A stretch of DNA of 64,000 nucleotides from Rhodoferax sp. (GTDB lineage Bacteria; Pseudomonadota; Gammaproteobacteria; Burkholderiales; Burkholderiaceae_C), in assembly GCF_028714215.1 (NCBI RefSeq), contig NZ_JAQTMS010000001.1, forward strand, positions 127,010-191,009. Direction: 5' to 3'. Shown piece by piece: positions 41,301-48,977 of the stretch. The notes beneath the pieces were generated by a model. The model saw nothing but the letters and a program-made list of their open reading frames with translations, did no database searches and was not told the DNA's origin. Both the position numbers and the translations under genes were made by a program. Numbering within the stretch: the stretch's first letter is position 1; every line of letters begins with the position of its first letter.

Positions 41301-42197
41301 ACGCGCCTGACGCTGCGCGGCGCGCTCAAGGCCGATGAGGCGCTGTTCATCCTGCCGGAGGACTCGGCACCGCAGTTGGGCGCCGACGTGCGGGTGCGCA
41401 TTGCCGGCGACAGCCAGACCGGCCGCGGACCCATCCCGCAGCCCGCCAACCCGGCGCCGCAGCAGCGGGTGACGCCTGACGTCACCGTCAGCCTCGATCT
41501 GGGGCAAAACTTCGAAGTGCGCGGGCGCGGTCTGGCGACCCATCTGGCCGGTACGCTGGAACTGCGCAGCACGCTGGGCCATGGCTTGACGCCGCAGCTC
41601 AGCGGCCAACTGCACACCGTGGGGGGCACTTACAAAGCCTACGGCCAGCAGTTGGATATCGAAGAGGGCCAACTGCGTTTCACCGGACCGTACGACAACC
41701 CGGCGCTAGACATCCTGGCGTTGCGCCCCAATCTGCAGCAACGCGTGGGCGTGCAGATCAGCGGCACCGCCCTGTCGCCGGTGGTGCGGCTGTACGCCGA
41801 ACCGGACATGGCCGAAGCCGACAAACTGGCCTGGCTGGTGCTGGGTCGCTCGGCCGCCAATGGTGGCGCCGAATCCGCCATGCTGCAACAGGCGGCGCTG
41901 GCCCTGCTGGGCGGCAGGGGCAAGAGCTTGTCGGGCAGTCTGGCCGAATCGCTGGGCCTGGACGAGTTGTCGGTGCGCGGCGCCGCCACCAGCAGCGCCG
42001 ACGGAACCACCAGCGGCGCCACCGTCACGCTGGGCAAGCGCGTCTCGCGCAACTTCTACGTTGCCTACGAGCGCAGCCTGGCCGGAGCCCTGGGCACCTT
42101 CTACATTTTCTACGACCTGTCGCGCCGTTTCACCCTGCGCGCCCAGACCGGCGAACAAAGCGCCGTCGACCTGATTTTCACGCTGCGCTACGACTGA
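38355..42197 (+). CDS. tamB: TamB, translocation and assembly module inner-membrane subunit
   Basis: This is a 1280-residue AsmA/VPS13-like bridge protein. A single N-terminal signal anchor spans residues about 8-30, followed by a long beta-helical, Ala/Leu/Gln-rich repeat region. The conserved DUF490 domain is at the C-terminus: GGTYKAYGQQLDIEEGQLRFTGPYDNPALDILALRP, with YEPDMAEADKLAWLVLGR-like YAEPDMAEADKLAWLVLGR, and the end ARTGEQ-like QTGEQSAVDLIFTLRYD. The 3' 274 bp are nearly identical to a second, partial copy at 46490-46763. Confidence 0.94.
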   Translation: MKALRMALSALGTTLLTLLALAGALWLWSGASTSLATSLEQLAQHLPAGQTLEAKDVEGSLRRGGRVGWLRWQQGALSVEARDVSVAWELRTLLDGELRLGQLSVEHLRIEDRRPSAGATAPTDLRLPLRVAAPFSVTTLEWVGPAALQISGLAGHYAFDNKEHTFELSSLRMASGNYRGMGRLQALAPMALALQMQGTLATQLPSGGRSVTLRADATLQGQLAGPDARLALQAQLKPQLPSTPGNTKPTGPTIKQAMQASVTAELAPWQPQPVVTATAHWQALDLAALWPRAPQTLLSGEATVTPAGQSWQAAIQLGNALSGPWNQQRLPIDKLSARLVFATGQWTIASLQASGAGGRIDGRGQVGGAANWQGSATLHGINPAALDSRLAITALDGQVTARQTPSGIAFEASLQGAHGKTASPAGGALAGLRLQALQAKGIWQAPMLKLEQLALQSDDAQLQGQLSFNTLSQAAQGQLALALPGASATLQGDLASRSGQGAMSLRVTDAALAAHWLARWPGAPAALNQMGLQGAVEMNGNWQGGWQNQGRELRLAASLRAPKLELRASDTAADQGWRLRDWQADISGTLGALSLSTRGQADQASRHFALQMQAQLGRLGDGLWQAQLETAQLSAQDSLRPGLWSLQLRQRVALDWKQSEGAQSLHIAAGSAALSGPVPGAATVNWQAAQWSRGGGNPAQTGWMTQGRLEGLPLAWLDLLGQTQMANLGLRGDLLFGGQWDLGGGDRLRLRATLERSSGDLQLRTDAAETGGPATTLQAGVRTARLLLSADAQQLAASLRWDSERAGQVQADFSTQLQRQDGVWIWPGDAPLSGTLRAQLPSSGAWSLLAPPGWRLRGTLAADAALSGTRSAPQWRGTLGAQELAVRSLADGIDFSQGTLRASLTGQRLDIDSFTLQGAGGNSGGRLSVTGSVVWLPATPSMASPLSRLHMALDFEAKTLRVTARADQRLVLSGKLTARLDNTRLTLRGALKADEALFILPEDSAPQLGADVRVRIAGDSQTGRGPIPQPANPAPQQRVTPDVTVSLDLGQNFEVRGRGLATHLAGTLELRSTLGHGLTPQLSGQLHTVGGTYKAYGQQLDIEEGQLRFTGPYDNPALDILALRPNLQQRVGVQISGTALSPVVRLYAEPDMAEADKLAWLVLGRSAANGGAESAMLQQAALALLGGRGKSLSGSLAESLGLDELSVRGAATSSADGTTSGATVTLGKRVSRNFYVAYERSLAGALGTFYIFYDLSRRFTLRAQTGEQSAVDLIFTLRYD

Positions 42198-42250
42198 GTT
42201 GGCCGACGCCGGGCCTTACAATGCGACCCACCGCCGCCGTAGTTCAATGG
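41924..42250 (+). repeat. 327-bp direct repeat, left copy (tamB 3' end plus 18 nt of tRNA-Arg)
   Basis: This stretch matches 46490-46816 without any gap, with six base differences. It covers the last 91 codons of tamB plus stop, 35 bp of spacer and the first 18 nt of the tRNA-Arg sequence (42233-42250). After 42250 the two copies diverge at once. The five differences inside tamB are synonymous (one Leu TTG/CTG, and Gly, Val, Glu and Arg third positions). Confidence 0.95.
42233..42250 (+). pseudogene. 18-nt 5' fragment of tRNA-Arg
   Basis: GCCGCCGTAGTTCAATGG is identical to the first 18 nt of the intact tRNA-Arg(CCU) at 46799. It is cut off in the D loop, where the inserted segment begins. 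Confidence 0.9.
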
Positions 42251-42740
42251 GAATCTCTCGTTGGATATTGCGAAAATCTGCATCAATTTCGTATCAATCA
42301 CTGAGGCACTGAAGGTTGGCAGGAAGTCTGATCTCGCCCACTGACCTCAACGACCTTCAAGTTCAGACACATTGCTGAAGTACGCTTTTCGGACTTGCCT
42401 GCAATAGATCGGCCATTCAAACATACCTTGGACGGTTGGCAATGTACCGACGATTTCGTCAAACTGAGCACCCACGACCGACCGAGAGCGGATGCAAATC
42501 TTCGTTCTCGATTGCGGCCGGCTGACTTCAGTGAATGCCAGATAGCTGGCGGTGGACTGTGCCGGTGAATACTCAGCGCTGGACTTCGGCATTACCGCAA
42601 CGGACTTTCGCAAAATTGCCGGTTTGGGGGGGTGTTCAGAGCCTTGCGAAGGGACTCGATGAGTACACTTATATCCTAGCGCACGTAGTTGCGAATCTAG
42701 AAAACTTGCGTTCAAGCAACAAGTATCCAGGGAGGAAGTC
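42251..42740. other. Non-coding left part of the inserted segment
   Basis: There are about 490 bp without a supportable gene. A frame on the minus strand (42347-42985) is open but runs into the lipoprotein gene and has no recognisable motif or good start. The AT content is higher than in neighbouring core genes. No integrase, transposase or inverted terminal repeat was found. Confidence 0.6.
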
Positions 42741-44762
42741 GTGATTTTGAATCCGTATTGGTGGCCGGCGATATTTCGTCGTGCTATTTCAGTGTGCCTA
42801 GTCGCCTGCATGTCCGCCTGTGGAGGCGGAGGTACTCCGGCTTCGCCGCTCCCTCCTCCGGCGGCAGCTCTCGGCATCACCGCTGATGCCACCAATACGG
42901 TGGCTGGTGGCCCCACAGTAGCAATCGCAGCGAATATCCAGAACTCGACGCAATCTGTCACATGGGCCGTGACAGGCCCGGGCACGCTTGGCGCGACGAC
43001 TGGTACTTCGGTAACCTACACGCCACCGCTGCCTAGCACCTTAAGCAGCCAAGCTGATGCAACCATCACGGCCACCTTGGGCACGCTGACCAAGTCGGTC
43101 ACGATCACAGTGGGTGTTTCGGCCGGACGTAAATGGCAGATAGCGTCCTACCCGAAGGGTGATTTCACCGATGTGCAGTACCTCAACGGGAAGTTCTTCG
43201 CCGTAAACAACTATGGCACGATCCTCGTCAGTACGGATGGCCTGAACTGGGTCCCTAAGCCCGTCCCGTCCGGAAATCTGCGTGCGATTACCTACGGTGA
43301 CGCCGGCTACGTGGCAGTGGGTTTTGGCAACACTGTGTTCAAGAGCGCGGACGGGGAAACCTGGACACGCACGACACCGGTTCATGACCCGCGCACCATC
43401 AACTTGATCGACTTTTACGGCGTCACTGCGGGCAAGGGCGGCTACGTCGCCGCGGGGATTGGTGGCATCTTCCACAGCACGGATGCGGTGACCTGGACCG
43501 CCGTCAGTCCGGCGGGAGTGACGTATATGAGCCGTGTCGCGTTCGGCAGTGGCCGATTCGTCGCGGTCGGATACAGCGGGAAAATCCTTATCAGCGATGA
43601 CGGTATCACCTGGACGCCTCTAAACATCCCCGGTGCTTACTCGGGCTCGGGTGTGGTCTACGGCAATGGCCGCTTCGTCCTGACCCCTGGTGATGGCAAT
43701 ATTCTCACCAGCACCGATGGCATCACTTGGCAAACCACGGCGCACGATGTCTTCGGAGGCACTCTGAGCTTCAGTAACGGGCAGTACTTTCTAATTGCGA
43801 ACAATAGCGTCATGGCTTCTCGTGACGGCGTCACCTGGACATCTATCTATAACAAGACCACCAATCTCAACCCCATCATGGGGATGGCCGCCAGCGCGGA
43901 CCGCTACGTTCTGGTTGGGTTCAATGGGTTGTTGCAGCAAAGCGCGGACACGAAGACATGGGCCTCTGCAATACAAGGTCCATCAGTCGACTTGGGGAGC
44001 GTGGACGCCATGAACGGTGTCTGGGTTGCCGTCGGCGCTGGAGGCACTTTACTAAAGAGCACCGACGCGCTCCAGTGGTCCCCCGCCAGCACGGTGGTCC
44101 CTGCCGGCCTCACCAGCGTCACACACGGCAACGGGCGATTCCTGGTCCTGGGGTCTGGCAACATTTTTTCGAGCAGCGACGGTGATCAGTGGACGGCCGC
44201 TCCCATCCATACGCCTGACGTTCTCTATTCGGTGGTCTACGGTGGTGGTCGCTTCGTCGCTGTGGGGTCTGATGGTACTGTTCTCACCAGCCCCGATGCT
44301 GTGAACTGGTCTGGCGCAGCTTCCGGGGTATCGGCAACGCTCTTGGGCGTGACCTATGGCAACGGTCGCTTTGTGGCAGTTGGCTACGGCTGCATCATCA
44401 GCAGTACCGACGGAAAGACTTGGGAGACCGGGCTACTTGGTGTTGGCACCGTCAAAACAGTGACCTTTGGCAACGGTCGCTTTGTGGCAGTTGGCTGGGG
44501 CGGCGCCATCTGGTTAAGTGAGGATGGCCAGACTTGGACCTGGAGCCCTTCCGGAACAATCGACAACTTGTTTGGTGTGACCTACGGCAACAGACAGTTC
44601 GTGGCCGTCGGAAGCAGCGTGCTCGTTAGTGAAGATGCCGTTCATTGGCAGCCGTACGTGACCGGGACGAATAGCTCCCTGTACGGGGTAACCTTCGCCA
44701 ACAACACCTTCGTAGCTGTAGGGGCTGCCGGAACAATCGTTCTGTCGCCCCCCGGGCCGTAA
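42741..44762 (+). CDS. Beta-propeller lipoprotein of BNR/YCF48-like repeats
   Basis: This is a 673-residue surface or periplasmic lipoprotein. The GTG at 42741 follows GGGAGG by 6 bases. The signal peptide contains LVAC (Cys 23) and a second possible lipobox ending at Cys 27 before GGGG. An Ig-like domain (about 45-130) precedes about 13 repeats of some 40 residues with the consensus VTYGNGRFVAVG-GGTI--S-DG-TWT, forming one or two propellers. Similar proteins occur in BNR-Asp-box and Ycf48-type folds. It lies in the inserted segment. Ligand and role are unknown. Confidence 0.85.
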   Translation: MILNPYWWPAIFRRAISVCLVACMSACGGGGTPASPLPPPAAALGITADATNTVAGGPTVAIAANIQNSTQSVTWAVTGPGTLGATTGTSVTYTPPLPSTLSSQADATITATLGTLTKSVTITVGVSAGRKWQIASYPKGDFTDVQYLNGKFFAVNNYGTILVSTDGLNWVPKPVPSGNLRAITYGDAGYVAVGFGNTVFKSADGETWTRTTPVHDPRTINLIDFYGVTAGKGGYVAAGIGGIFHSTDAVTWTAVSPAGVTYMSRVAFGSGRFVAVGYSGKILISDDGITWTPLNIPGAYSGSGVVYGNGRFVLTPGDGNILTSTDGITWQTTAHDVFGGTLSFSNGQYFLIANNSVMASRDGVTWTSIYNKTTNLNPIMGMAASADRYVLVGFNGLLQQSADTKTWASAIQGPSVDLGSVDAMNGVWVAVGAGGTLLKSTDALQWSPASTVVPAGLTSVTHGNGRFLVLGSGNIFSSSDGDQWTAAPIHTPDVLYSVVYGGGRFVAVGSDGTVLTSPDAVNWSGAASGVSATLLGVTYGNGRFVAVGYGCIISSTDGKTWETGLLGVGTVKTVTFGNGRFVAVGWGGAIWLSEDGQTWTWSPSGTIDNLFGVTYGNRQFVAVGSSVLVSEDAVHWQPYVTGTNSSLYGVTFANNTFVAVGAAGTIVLSPPGP

Positions 44763-45004
44763 AGGCGATCCTCGTCAAGGGCAGACCTCTTCCGAGTACC
44801 TTTCTCAAGACCTGGTGTTCGATTTTGACGATCGGCTTCGAGCAATTGAGAAAGTCGCTTGAAGGTTGCAGTCATTCGCTGCGCTCCAAAACTGTCGTTA
44901 ACGTTTGGACCCCCAGTGGGCAGCACGCGCCACAGAGGGGCGTCGGGATGTTTGCTGTCCGTATAGATTGGCCTGCTTTTCTGGATTTTGAAATTTAGGA
45001 ACCT
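44763..45004. other. Spacer between converging lipoprotein genes
   Basis: These 242 bp contain no supportable gene and no clear terminator hairpin. Confidence 0.5.
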
Positions 45005-46075
45005 TTACTTTCTAAGTTCCTTTGTTTCGGGCGCTATGTAAAACATCTTCGTGAGCGCAGGAACTGCGGCCGCCTCAGGAACAACTAGCCACTGCCTCGG
45101 CTTGGGATCAGAAATTGGAACGGTGCCTGGTGGGAAGCGCGAGTCATTACCATCGGTTATGAATGCAAGGAAATACTTTCCTTGATCAGAAACCGTGAAC
45201 TCTCCCGGTACGTTTCCTAACCCGTTTATCGAGTTACCTTTTTCTGTATTGATCGAGTAAGTTCCTGGCGACACATACAACTTTGTGTAAGCGCCATCTT
45301 TGAGGTCAATGACTTTCACGCCATTCAAATAGGTAACTGGCGACAATGGTGTTCCTGGGTCGGCATGTGGCCTCATGACATACAGTGTTGCGAGTCCGAC
45401 AGGCGCGTCAGAAGACACGCTGAAGTTAACTACGCGGACATCAACAATTCCAGTTGCCATTCCGATAGCACGCAGCTTTCTTGCATGCCCTGGCAGCGTG
45501 ACATACGCTCCATTGATCACGTAGGTTTGATCAGGATTCACTCCACTCAACAGTTCATTCCTGGTTCGGCCAACAGCATCAAAAGGTGTATGGATAACAA
45601 CGAATTTCGCTGCAGAGGGTATGGGAACAGAAATGAGTGCAACCCCGCAACGGAAAAGAGAGACGCAGGAATCGGGCGGTACCGTCGGTGATTTCTCCGT
45701 ATAGGTTGAAGTCGCTATTTTTTCGTTGTCAAGAAACGTAACTGCCGGATGAAAATATGGTGCCCATGATCCGTCTTTTGTATACACGTTGCCGGCTTGT
45801 CCCAAAGCGTTTACGACAAGCGTGCTGCCGGGATTCAATTTTGCAGGCAACTCAAAAGTGCGAAATCTGCTCCGTCCCAGGGGAAATTGAAAGACAGGGT
45901 CACTTGGACCAAAGTTAATCTGGGTCCCTTCGACTGCCAATTTAGCCACTGGCATATCCGCGTATGCCTTACAACACACACTCGACATAGCTAGTCCTTC
46001 TTTTTGCGAGTCGACGCTTGCACACCCGGAAATCACAAATACCCAAAAAACAAAAAGCACGCGAATGAAAGTCAT
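45005..46075 (-). CDS. Secreted lipoprotein, function unknown
   Basis: This is a 356-residue lipoprotein with a signal peptide whose lipobox is VISGC (Cys 18). The central part (about 58-85, DPVFQFPLGRSRFRTFELP) and its surroundings resemble MalM-type periplasmic proteins only weakly. The C-terminal section, VTYLNGVKVIDLKDGAYTKLYVSPGTYSI, looks like the DUF2846 beta domain seen in many lipoproteins. Codon use is more AT-rich than in the core genes. It is transcribed away from the right repeat, tail to tail with the propeller lipoprotein, and no enzyme motif is visible. Confidence 0.75.
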   Translation of the reverse strand: MTFIRVLFVFWVFVISGCASVDSQKEGLAMSSVCCKAYADMPVAKLAVEGTQINFGPSDPVFQFPLGRSRFRTFELPAKLNPGSTLVVNALGQAGNVYTKDGSWAPYFHPAVTFLDNEKIATSTYTEKSPTVPPDSCVSLFRCGVALISVPIPSAAKFVVIHTPFDAVGRTRNELLSGVNPDQTYVINGAYVTLPGHARKLRAIGMATGIVDVRVVNFSVSSDAPVGLATLYVMRPHADPGTPLSPVTYLNGVKVIDLKDGAYTKLYVSPGTYSINTEKGNSINGLGNVPGEFTVSDQGKYFLAFITDGNDSRFPPGTVPISDPKPRQWLVVPEAAAVPALTKMFYIAPETKELRK

Positions 46076-46489
46076 AGCCTCCCCTTAAAAATCGCTTCTA
46101 TTCTAAGGAGCACTATAGGCGAACTTGAATGGCCACGTCCGCTGCACAGCGGCCGGTCACGTTACTTACGAACCCGGGCCCAGACCCGTTATGCCGCGCC
46201 AGCGGCATGACAAGCAATATTCAAATGCTCGCGTACTCCATGAATCTTTTCCTATGGCGCACCACGATAGCGAGTCTGAGCCGGCGCTGGCAAGTCCGGG
46301 AAGAGCCCATCGTGTTGGCCGTGAGGCGCAGCGGTTACCACAGTCCTTCCCACTTCACCTTGATAAATGGATAACGGATGTTCTGCCACAACGGTGGGGG
46401 CATCTACGCTGCAGTTTCCACAAACCAGAGCTTGGCCCGGTACCAATGAAAGCGCTTCAAAACCCCTTCAAGCCACGATCCAAACCGGA
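46076..46489. other. Non-coding right part of the inserted segment
   Basis: These 414 bp lie between the lipoprotein start and the right 327-bp repeat. I see a short palindrome, ATGCCGCGCCAGCGGCAT, near 46191, but no gene, integrase or terminal repeat. Confidence 0.55.
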
Positions 46490-46763
46490 GAGCCTGTCGG
46501 GCAGTCTGGCCGAATCGCTGGGTCTGGACGAGTTGTCGGTGCGCGGCGCCGCCACCAGCAGCGCCGACGGAACCACCAGCGGCGCCACCGTCACGCTGGG
46601 CAAGCGCGTCTCGCGCAACTTCTACGTCGCCTACGAACGCAGCCTGGCCGGAGCCCTGGGCACCTTCTACATTTTCTACGACCTGTCGCGCCGTTTCACC
46701 CTGCGCGCCCAGACCGGCGAACAAAGCGCCGTCGACCTGATTTTCACGCTGCGTTACGACTGA
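46490..46763 (+). pseudogene. tamB: Detached tamB 3' end
   Basis: The last 91 codons of a tamB copy plus stop are present, in frame and undamaged. An ATG at 46446 would fuse 15 unrelated residues to them and give 105 residues. TamB needs its anchor and repeat region, so no normal function is expected. Compared with the native gene all five codon differences are silent. Confidence 0.88.
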
Positions 46764-46816
46764 GCTGGCCGACGCCGGGCCTTACAATGCGACCCACCGC
46801 CGCCGTAGTTCAATGG
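46490..46816 (+). repeat. 327-bp direct repeat, right copy
   Basis: This copy matches 41924-42250 with an exact offset of 4566 bp and six substitutions. It is joined on its right to the intact tRNA-Arg gene. Confidence 0.95.
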
Positions 46817-46873
46817 ATAGAACGAGCGCCTCCTAAGCGCTAGATATGGGTTCGATTCCCGTCGGGGGCGCCA
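46799..46873 (+). tRNA. tRNA-Arg (anticodon CCU)
   Basis: This is a 75-nt tRNA with encoded CCA. The anticodon loop is CTCCTAA with anticodon CCT, the anticodon stem AGCGC/GCGCT, the D stem GTTC/GAAC and the T loop TTCGATT. The acceptor stem is GCCGCCG against CGGGGGC, which leaves a G-G mismatch at pair 4-69. Its first 18 nt also occur at the left end of the insertion. Confidence 0.93.
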
Positions 46874-46939
46874 GCCGGATGCCGTGGCGTCAGAATCATC
46901 GGCCAGAGAGGAGACCAGCGGCCGGTAGATCCTGAAGTA

Positions 46940-47000
46940 TTCCGTAATTATCGATCTAACAATCCGTAATTTACGACCACTAAATCCATAATTCACGGTA
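46940..47000. promoter_or_regulatory. Three 22-bp-spaced iterons upstream of the DUF4143 ATPase
   Basis: TCCGTAATTATCG (46941), TCCGTAATTTACG (46963) and TCCATAATTCACG (46985) recur with an exact 22-bp period, two helical turns. The last ends 6 bp before the ATG at 47003. An operator for a cooperative repressor is the simplest reading. Confidence 0.7.
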
Positions 47001-47002
47001 CC

Positions 47003-48250
47003 ATGGTCACCATGAATTTCTCAACTCTTTACCCACGACTCATTGAAGCGCGCATCGCGGAAGCGATGGCTGACACCCCGGTGGTTCTTGTCGCCGGACC
47101 GCGGCAGGCAGGCAAGACGACTTTGGTGCGCCAGATGGCACAGGGGGAATTGCGTTACTTCACGCTTGACGACGAGTTGACCTTGCTCGCAGCCAAAGCA
47201 GATCCGGTAGGGATGATCCGTGGCCTGGACCGAGCCGTCATCGATGAGATCCAGCGTGCCCCACAGCTACTTATGGCGATCAAGAAAAGTGTCGATGAAG
47301 ATCGGCGTCCTGGTCGTTTCCTGCTCACCGGCTCGGCCAATTTGATGGCCTTGCCGACCGTGGCCGACTCACTCGCCGGGCGCATAGAGGTACTTCTATT
47401 GCTTCCGTTGTCGCAAAGTGAGATGCGCGGGAATACGGCCAATTGGCTTGACGCTGCCTTCGCAGGAGACCTGCTCAAGGTGCCCGCCACGGTCGTGGGC
47501 GATGAAATGGTCGACGTTGTAATGCGCGGCGGTTACCCTGAGGCGGTCGCGCGCCCATCCGCGCGCAGGCGCACGGCCTGGGCCAGGCAATACCTCGATG
47601 CCATCCTGCAGCGCGACGTCCGTGATGTGGCCAACATCGATAAACTTGACCAATTGCCGCGTTTCCTGCGCGGCTTGGCACAGATGTCGGGCCAGATGTG
47701 CAACTTCACCCAATTAGGTGGGCAGGTAGGCTTGGACAGCAAAACCGCAGCCCGATATTGCGGCGTGTTCGAACAAATGTACTTGCTCAAACGGGTTGAG
47801 GTCTGGGCCAGCAACCGGCTCAGCCGTGTGGTCAAGACCCCCAAACTTCAATTCATCGATTCCGGCTTGTTGGCCACCCTGATCGACCTGACGCCGGCTC
47901 AAGTGAGTCAGGACCGCACCCGGTTTGGCAATCTACTGGAGACTTTTGTTTATGGGGAACTGCTCAAACACAGCAGCACGGCCGAAGGAGACTATCGACT
48001 GCTTTACTACCGCGATCTCGATAAGTTTGAAGTTGATATCGTCGTCGAGAATGCTGCCGGCCAATTGATCGGGGTCGAGGTGAAGGCGTCCGCCACGGTC
48101 AGCGAGCGCGATCTGCGGGGTCTGAAGAAGTTGGCCGGCGTCGTCGGCGAAAAGTTCAAACTGGGCGTGATTTTGTACGATGGCACGCAAACCCTGCCGC
48201 TGGGAGACGGCCTATGGGCTGCGCCGCTGTCCAGCTTATGGGGGCAGTAG
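47003..48250 (+). CDS. DUF4143-type AAA ATPase
   Basis: This is a 415-residue ATPase of the AAA_14/DUF4143 group. Walker A GPRQAGKTT is at about 32-40, and Walker B-like VIDEIQRAP at about 79-87. SANLMALPTVADSLAGRIEVLLLLPLSQSE is the family hallmark, and the C-terminal DUF4143 nuclease-like region includes DKFEVDIVVENAAGQLIGVEVKASATV. An ATG three codons downstream (47012) is an alternative start. Members are abundant and linked to mobile or defence contexts, but no activity is proven. It starts 130 bp after the tRNA-Arg. Confidence 0.9.
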   Translation: MVTMNFSTLYPRLIEARIAEAMADTPVVLVAGPRQAGKTTLVRQMAQGELRYFTLDDELTLLAAKADPVGMIRGLDRAVIDEIQRAPQLLMAIKKSVDEDRRPGRFLLTGSANLMALPTVADSLAGRIEVLLLLPLSQSEMRGNTANWLDAAFAGDLLKVPATVVGDEMVDVVMRGGYPEAVARPSARRRTAWARQYLDAILQRDVRDVANIDKLDQLPRFLRGLAQMSGQMCNFTQLGGQVGLDSKTAARYCGVFEQMYLLKRVEVWASNRLSRVVKTPKLQFIDSGLLATLIDLTPAQVSQDRTRFGNLLETFVYGELLKHSSTAEGDYRLLYYRDLDKFEVDIVVENAAGQLIGVEVKASATVSERDLRGLKKLAGVVGEKFKLGVILYDGTQTLPLGDGLWAAPLSSLWGQ

Positions 48251-48331
48251 TTCACAGGCGTGCGCCCCGGCGGCCAACCCAAGTGGTCCAGGGAGGTCGA
48301 TCAGGGTAAATCCCGACACCGGCAAATTGCA

Positions 48332-48348
48332 TTACAACCATAATGTAA
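48332..48348. promoter_or_regulatory. Operator-like palindrome upstream of the TetR gene
   Basis: TTACA and TGTAA arms are separated by 7 bp (TTACAACCATAATGTAA), 20 bp before the TetR start. Size and position suit TetR-family autorepression. Confidence 0.6.
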
Positions 48349-48368
48349 ATTCAAAAACAGATGGACCG

Positions 48369-48977
48369 ATGGTCATGAACCTGCACCAAGCCAAAAGCGA
48401 ACTCACCCGGGAGCGCCTGCTCAGCTCCGCACTGTGGGTGATGGAAGAAAAAGGAGCGGGTCAGATCTCCATTCAGGAAGTGGCCAGGGCCGCCGGCATG
48501 ACCACGGGCGCGGTGCAACACCACTTTCCGTCCAAGGCGGCGCTGATGATGCAAGTGCTCAGCCGCCTGATCGAATCCCTTGAGAGCAGCAGCGACTTCT
48601 GGCCCTCGCCGCGCTGGGGCTTGCGGCGCCGGGCCGATCATTTCGTGCGCCAAGCTTGGCAGCAGCTCTACAGCCAGCCGCGCTTTGCCACCGCCTGGTC
48701 GGCCTATCTGGCGGCGCGTGACGATGCCGCGATGACCGCGCACATTGTCGAACAACGCTCACTGCTTCAGCAACAGATGCGGCAAAAGTTCTTCGCCGTG
48801 TTCCCCGAATTGGCGCGCGGCCGGCAGGCCGAGGCGCGTTTTGCGTTGATTCTTTCGTCCCTGCGCGGCCTCGGCCTGGTCAACCCGTTCGCCCCCGCGT
48901 CCGTGATCGAGCCGCAGTTGCAGGTTCTGTCCCTAGTCATTCAGACCTGGTCCGCCCCTTCCCAGGAAACCCCATGA
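48369..48977 (+). CDS. TetR/AcrR family transcriptional regulator
   Basis: This is a 202-residue regulator. The N-terminal helix-turn-helix spans about residues 10-55: RERLLSSALWVMEEKGAGQISIQEVARAAGMTTGAVQHHFPSKAALMMQVL. The C-terminal domain (about 75-195) is helical and would bind an unknown ligand. ATG at 48369 is used, with a second ATG at 48375. It overlaps the Bug receptor gene by 4 bp (ATGA), so it probably regulates this operon. Confidence 0.92.
   Translation: MVMNLHQAKSELTRERLLSSALWVMEEKGAGQISIQEVARAAGMTTGAVQHHFPSKAALMMQVLSRLIESLESSSDFWPSPRWGLRRRADHFVRQAWQQLYSQPRFATAWSAYLAARDDAAMTAHIVEQRSLLQQQMRQKFFAVFPELARGRQAEARFALILSSLRGLGLVNPFAPASVIEPQLQVLSLVIQTWSAPSQETP

Noticed and set aside
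42347-42985. Minus-strand frame in the insertion, with a segment faintly like an Lrp-type regulator (FDEIVGTLPTVQG)
   Set aside because: Only a short resemblance, no helix-turn-helix, and the frame runs into the propeller lipoprotein gene.
46125-46763. 212-residue frame ending in the tamB C-terminus
   Set aside because: It is a chance fusion of non-coding insertion sequence with the detached tamB end; reported as a pseudogene instead.
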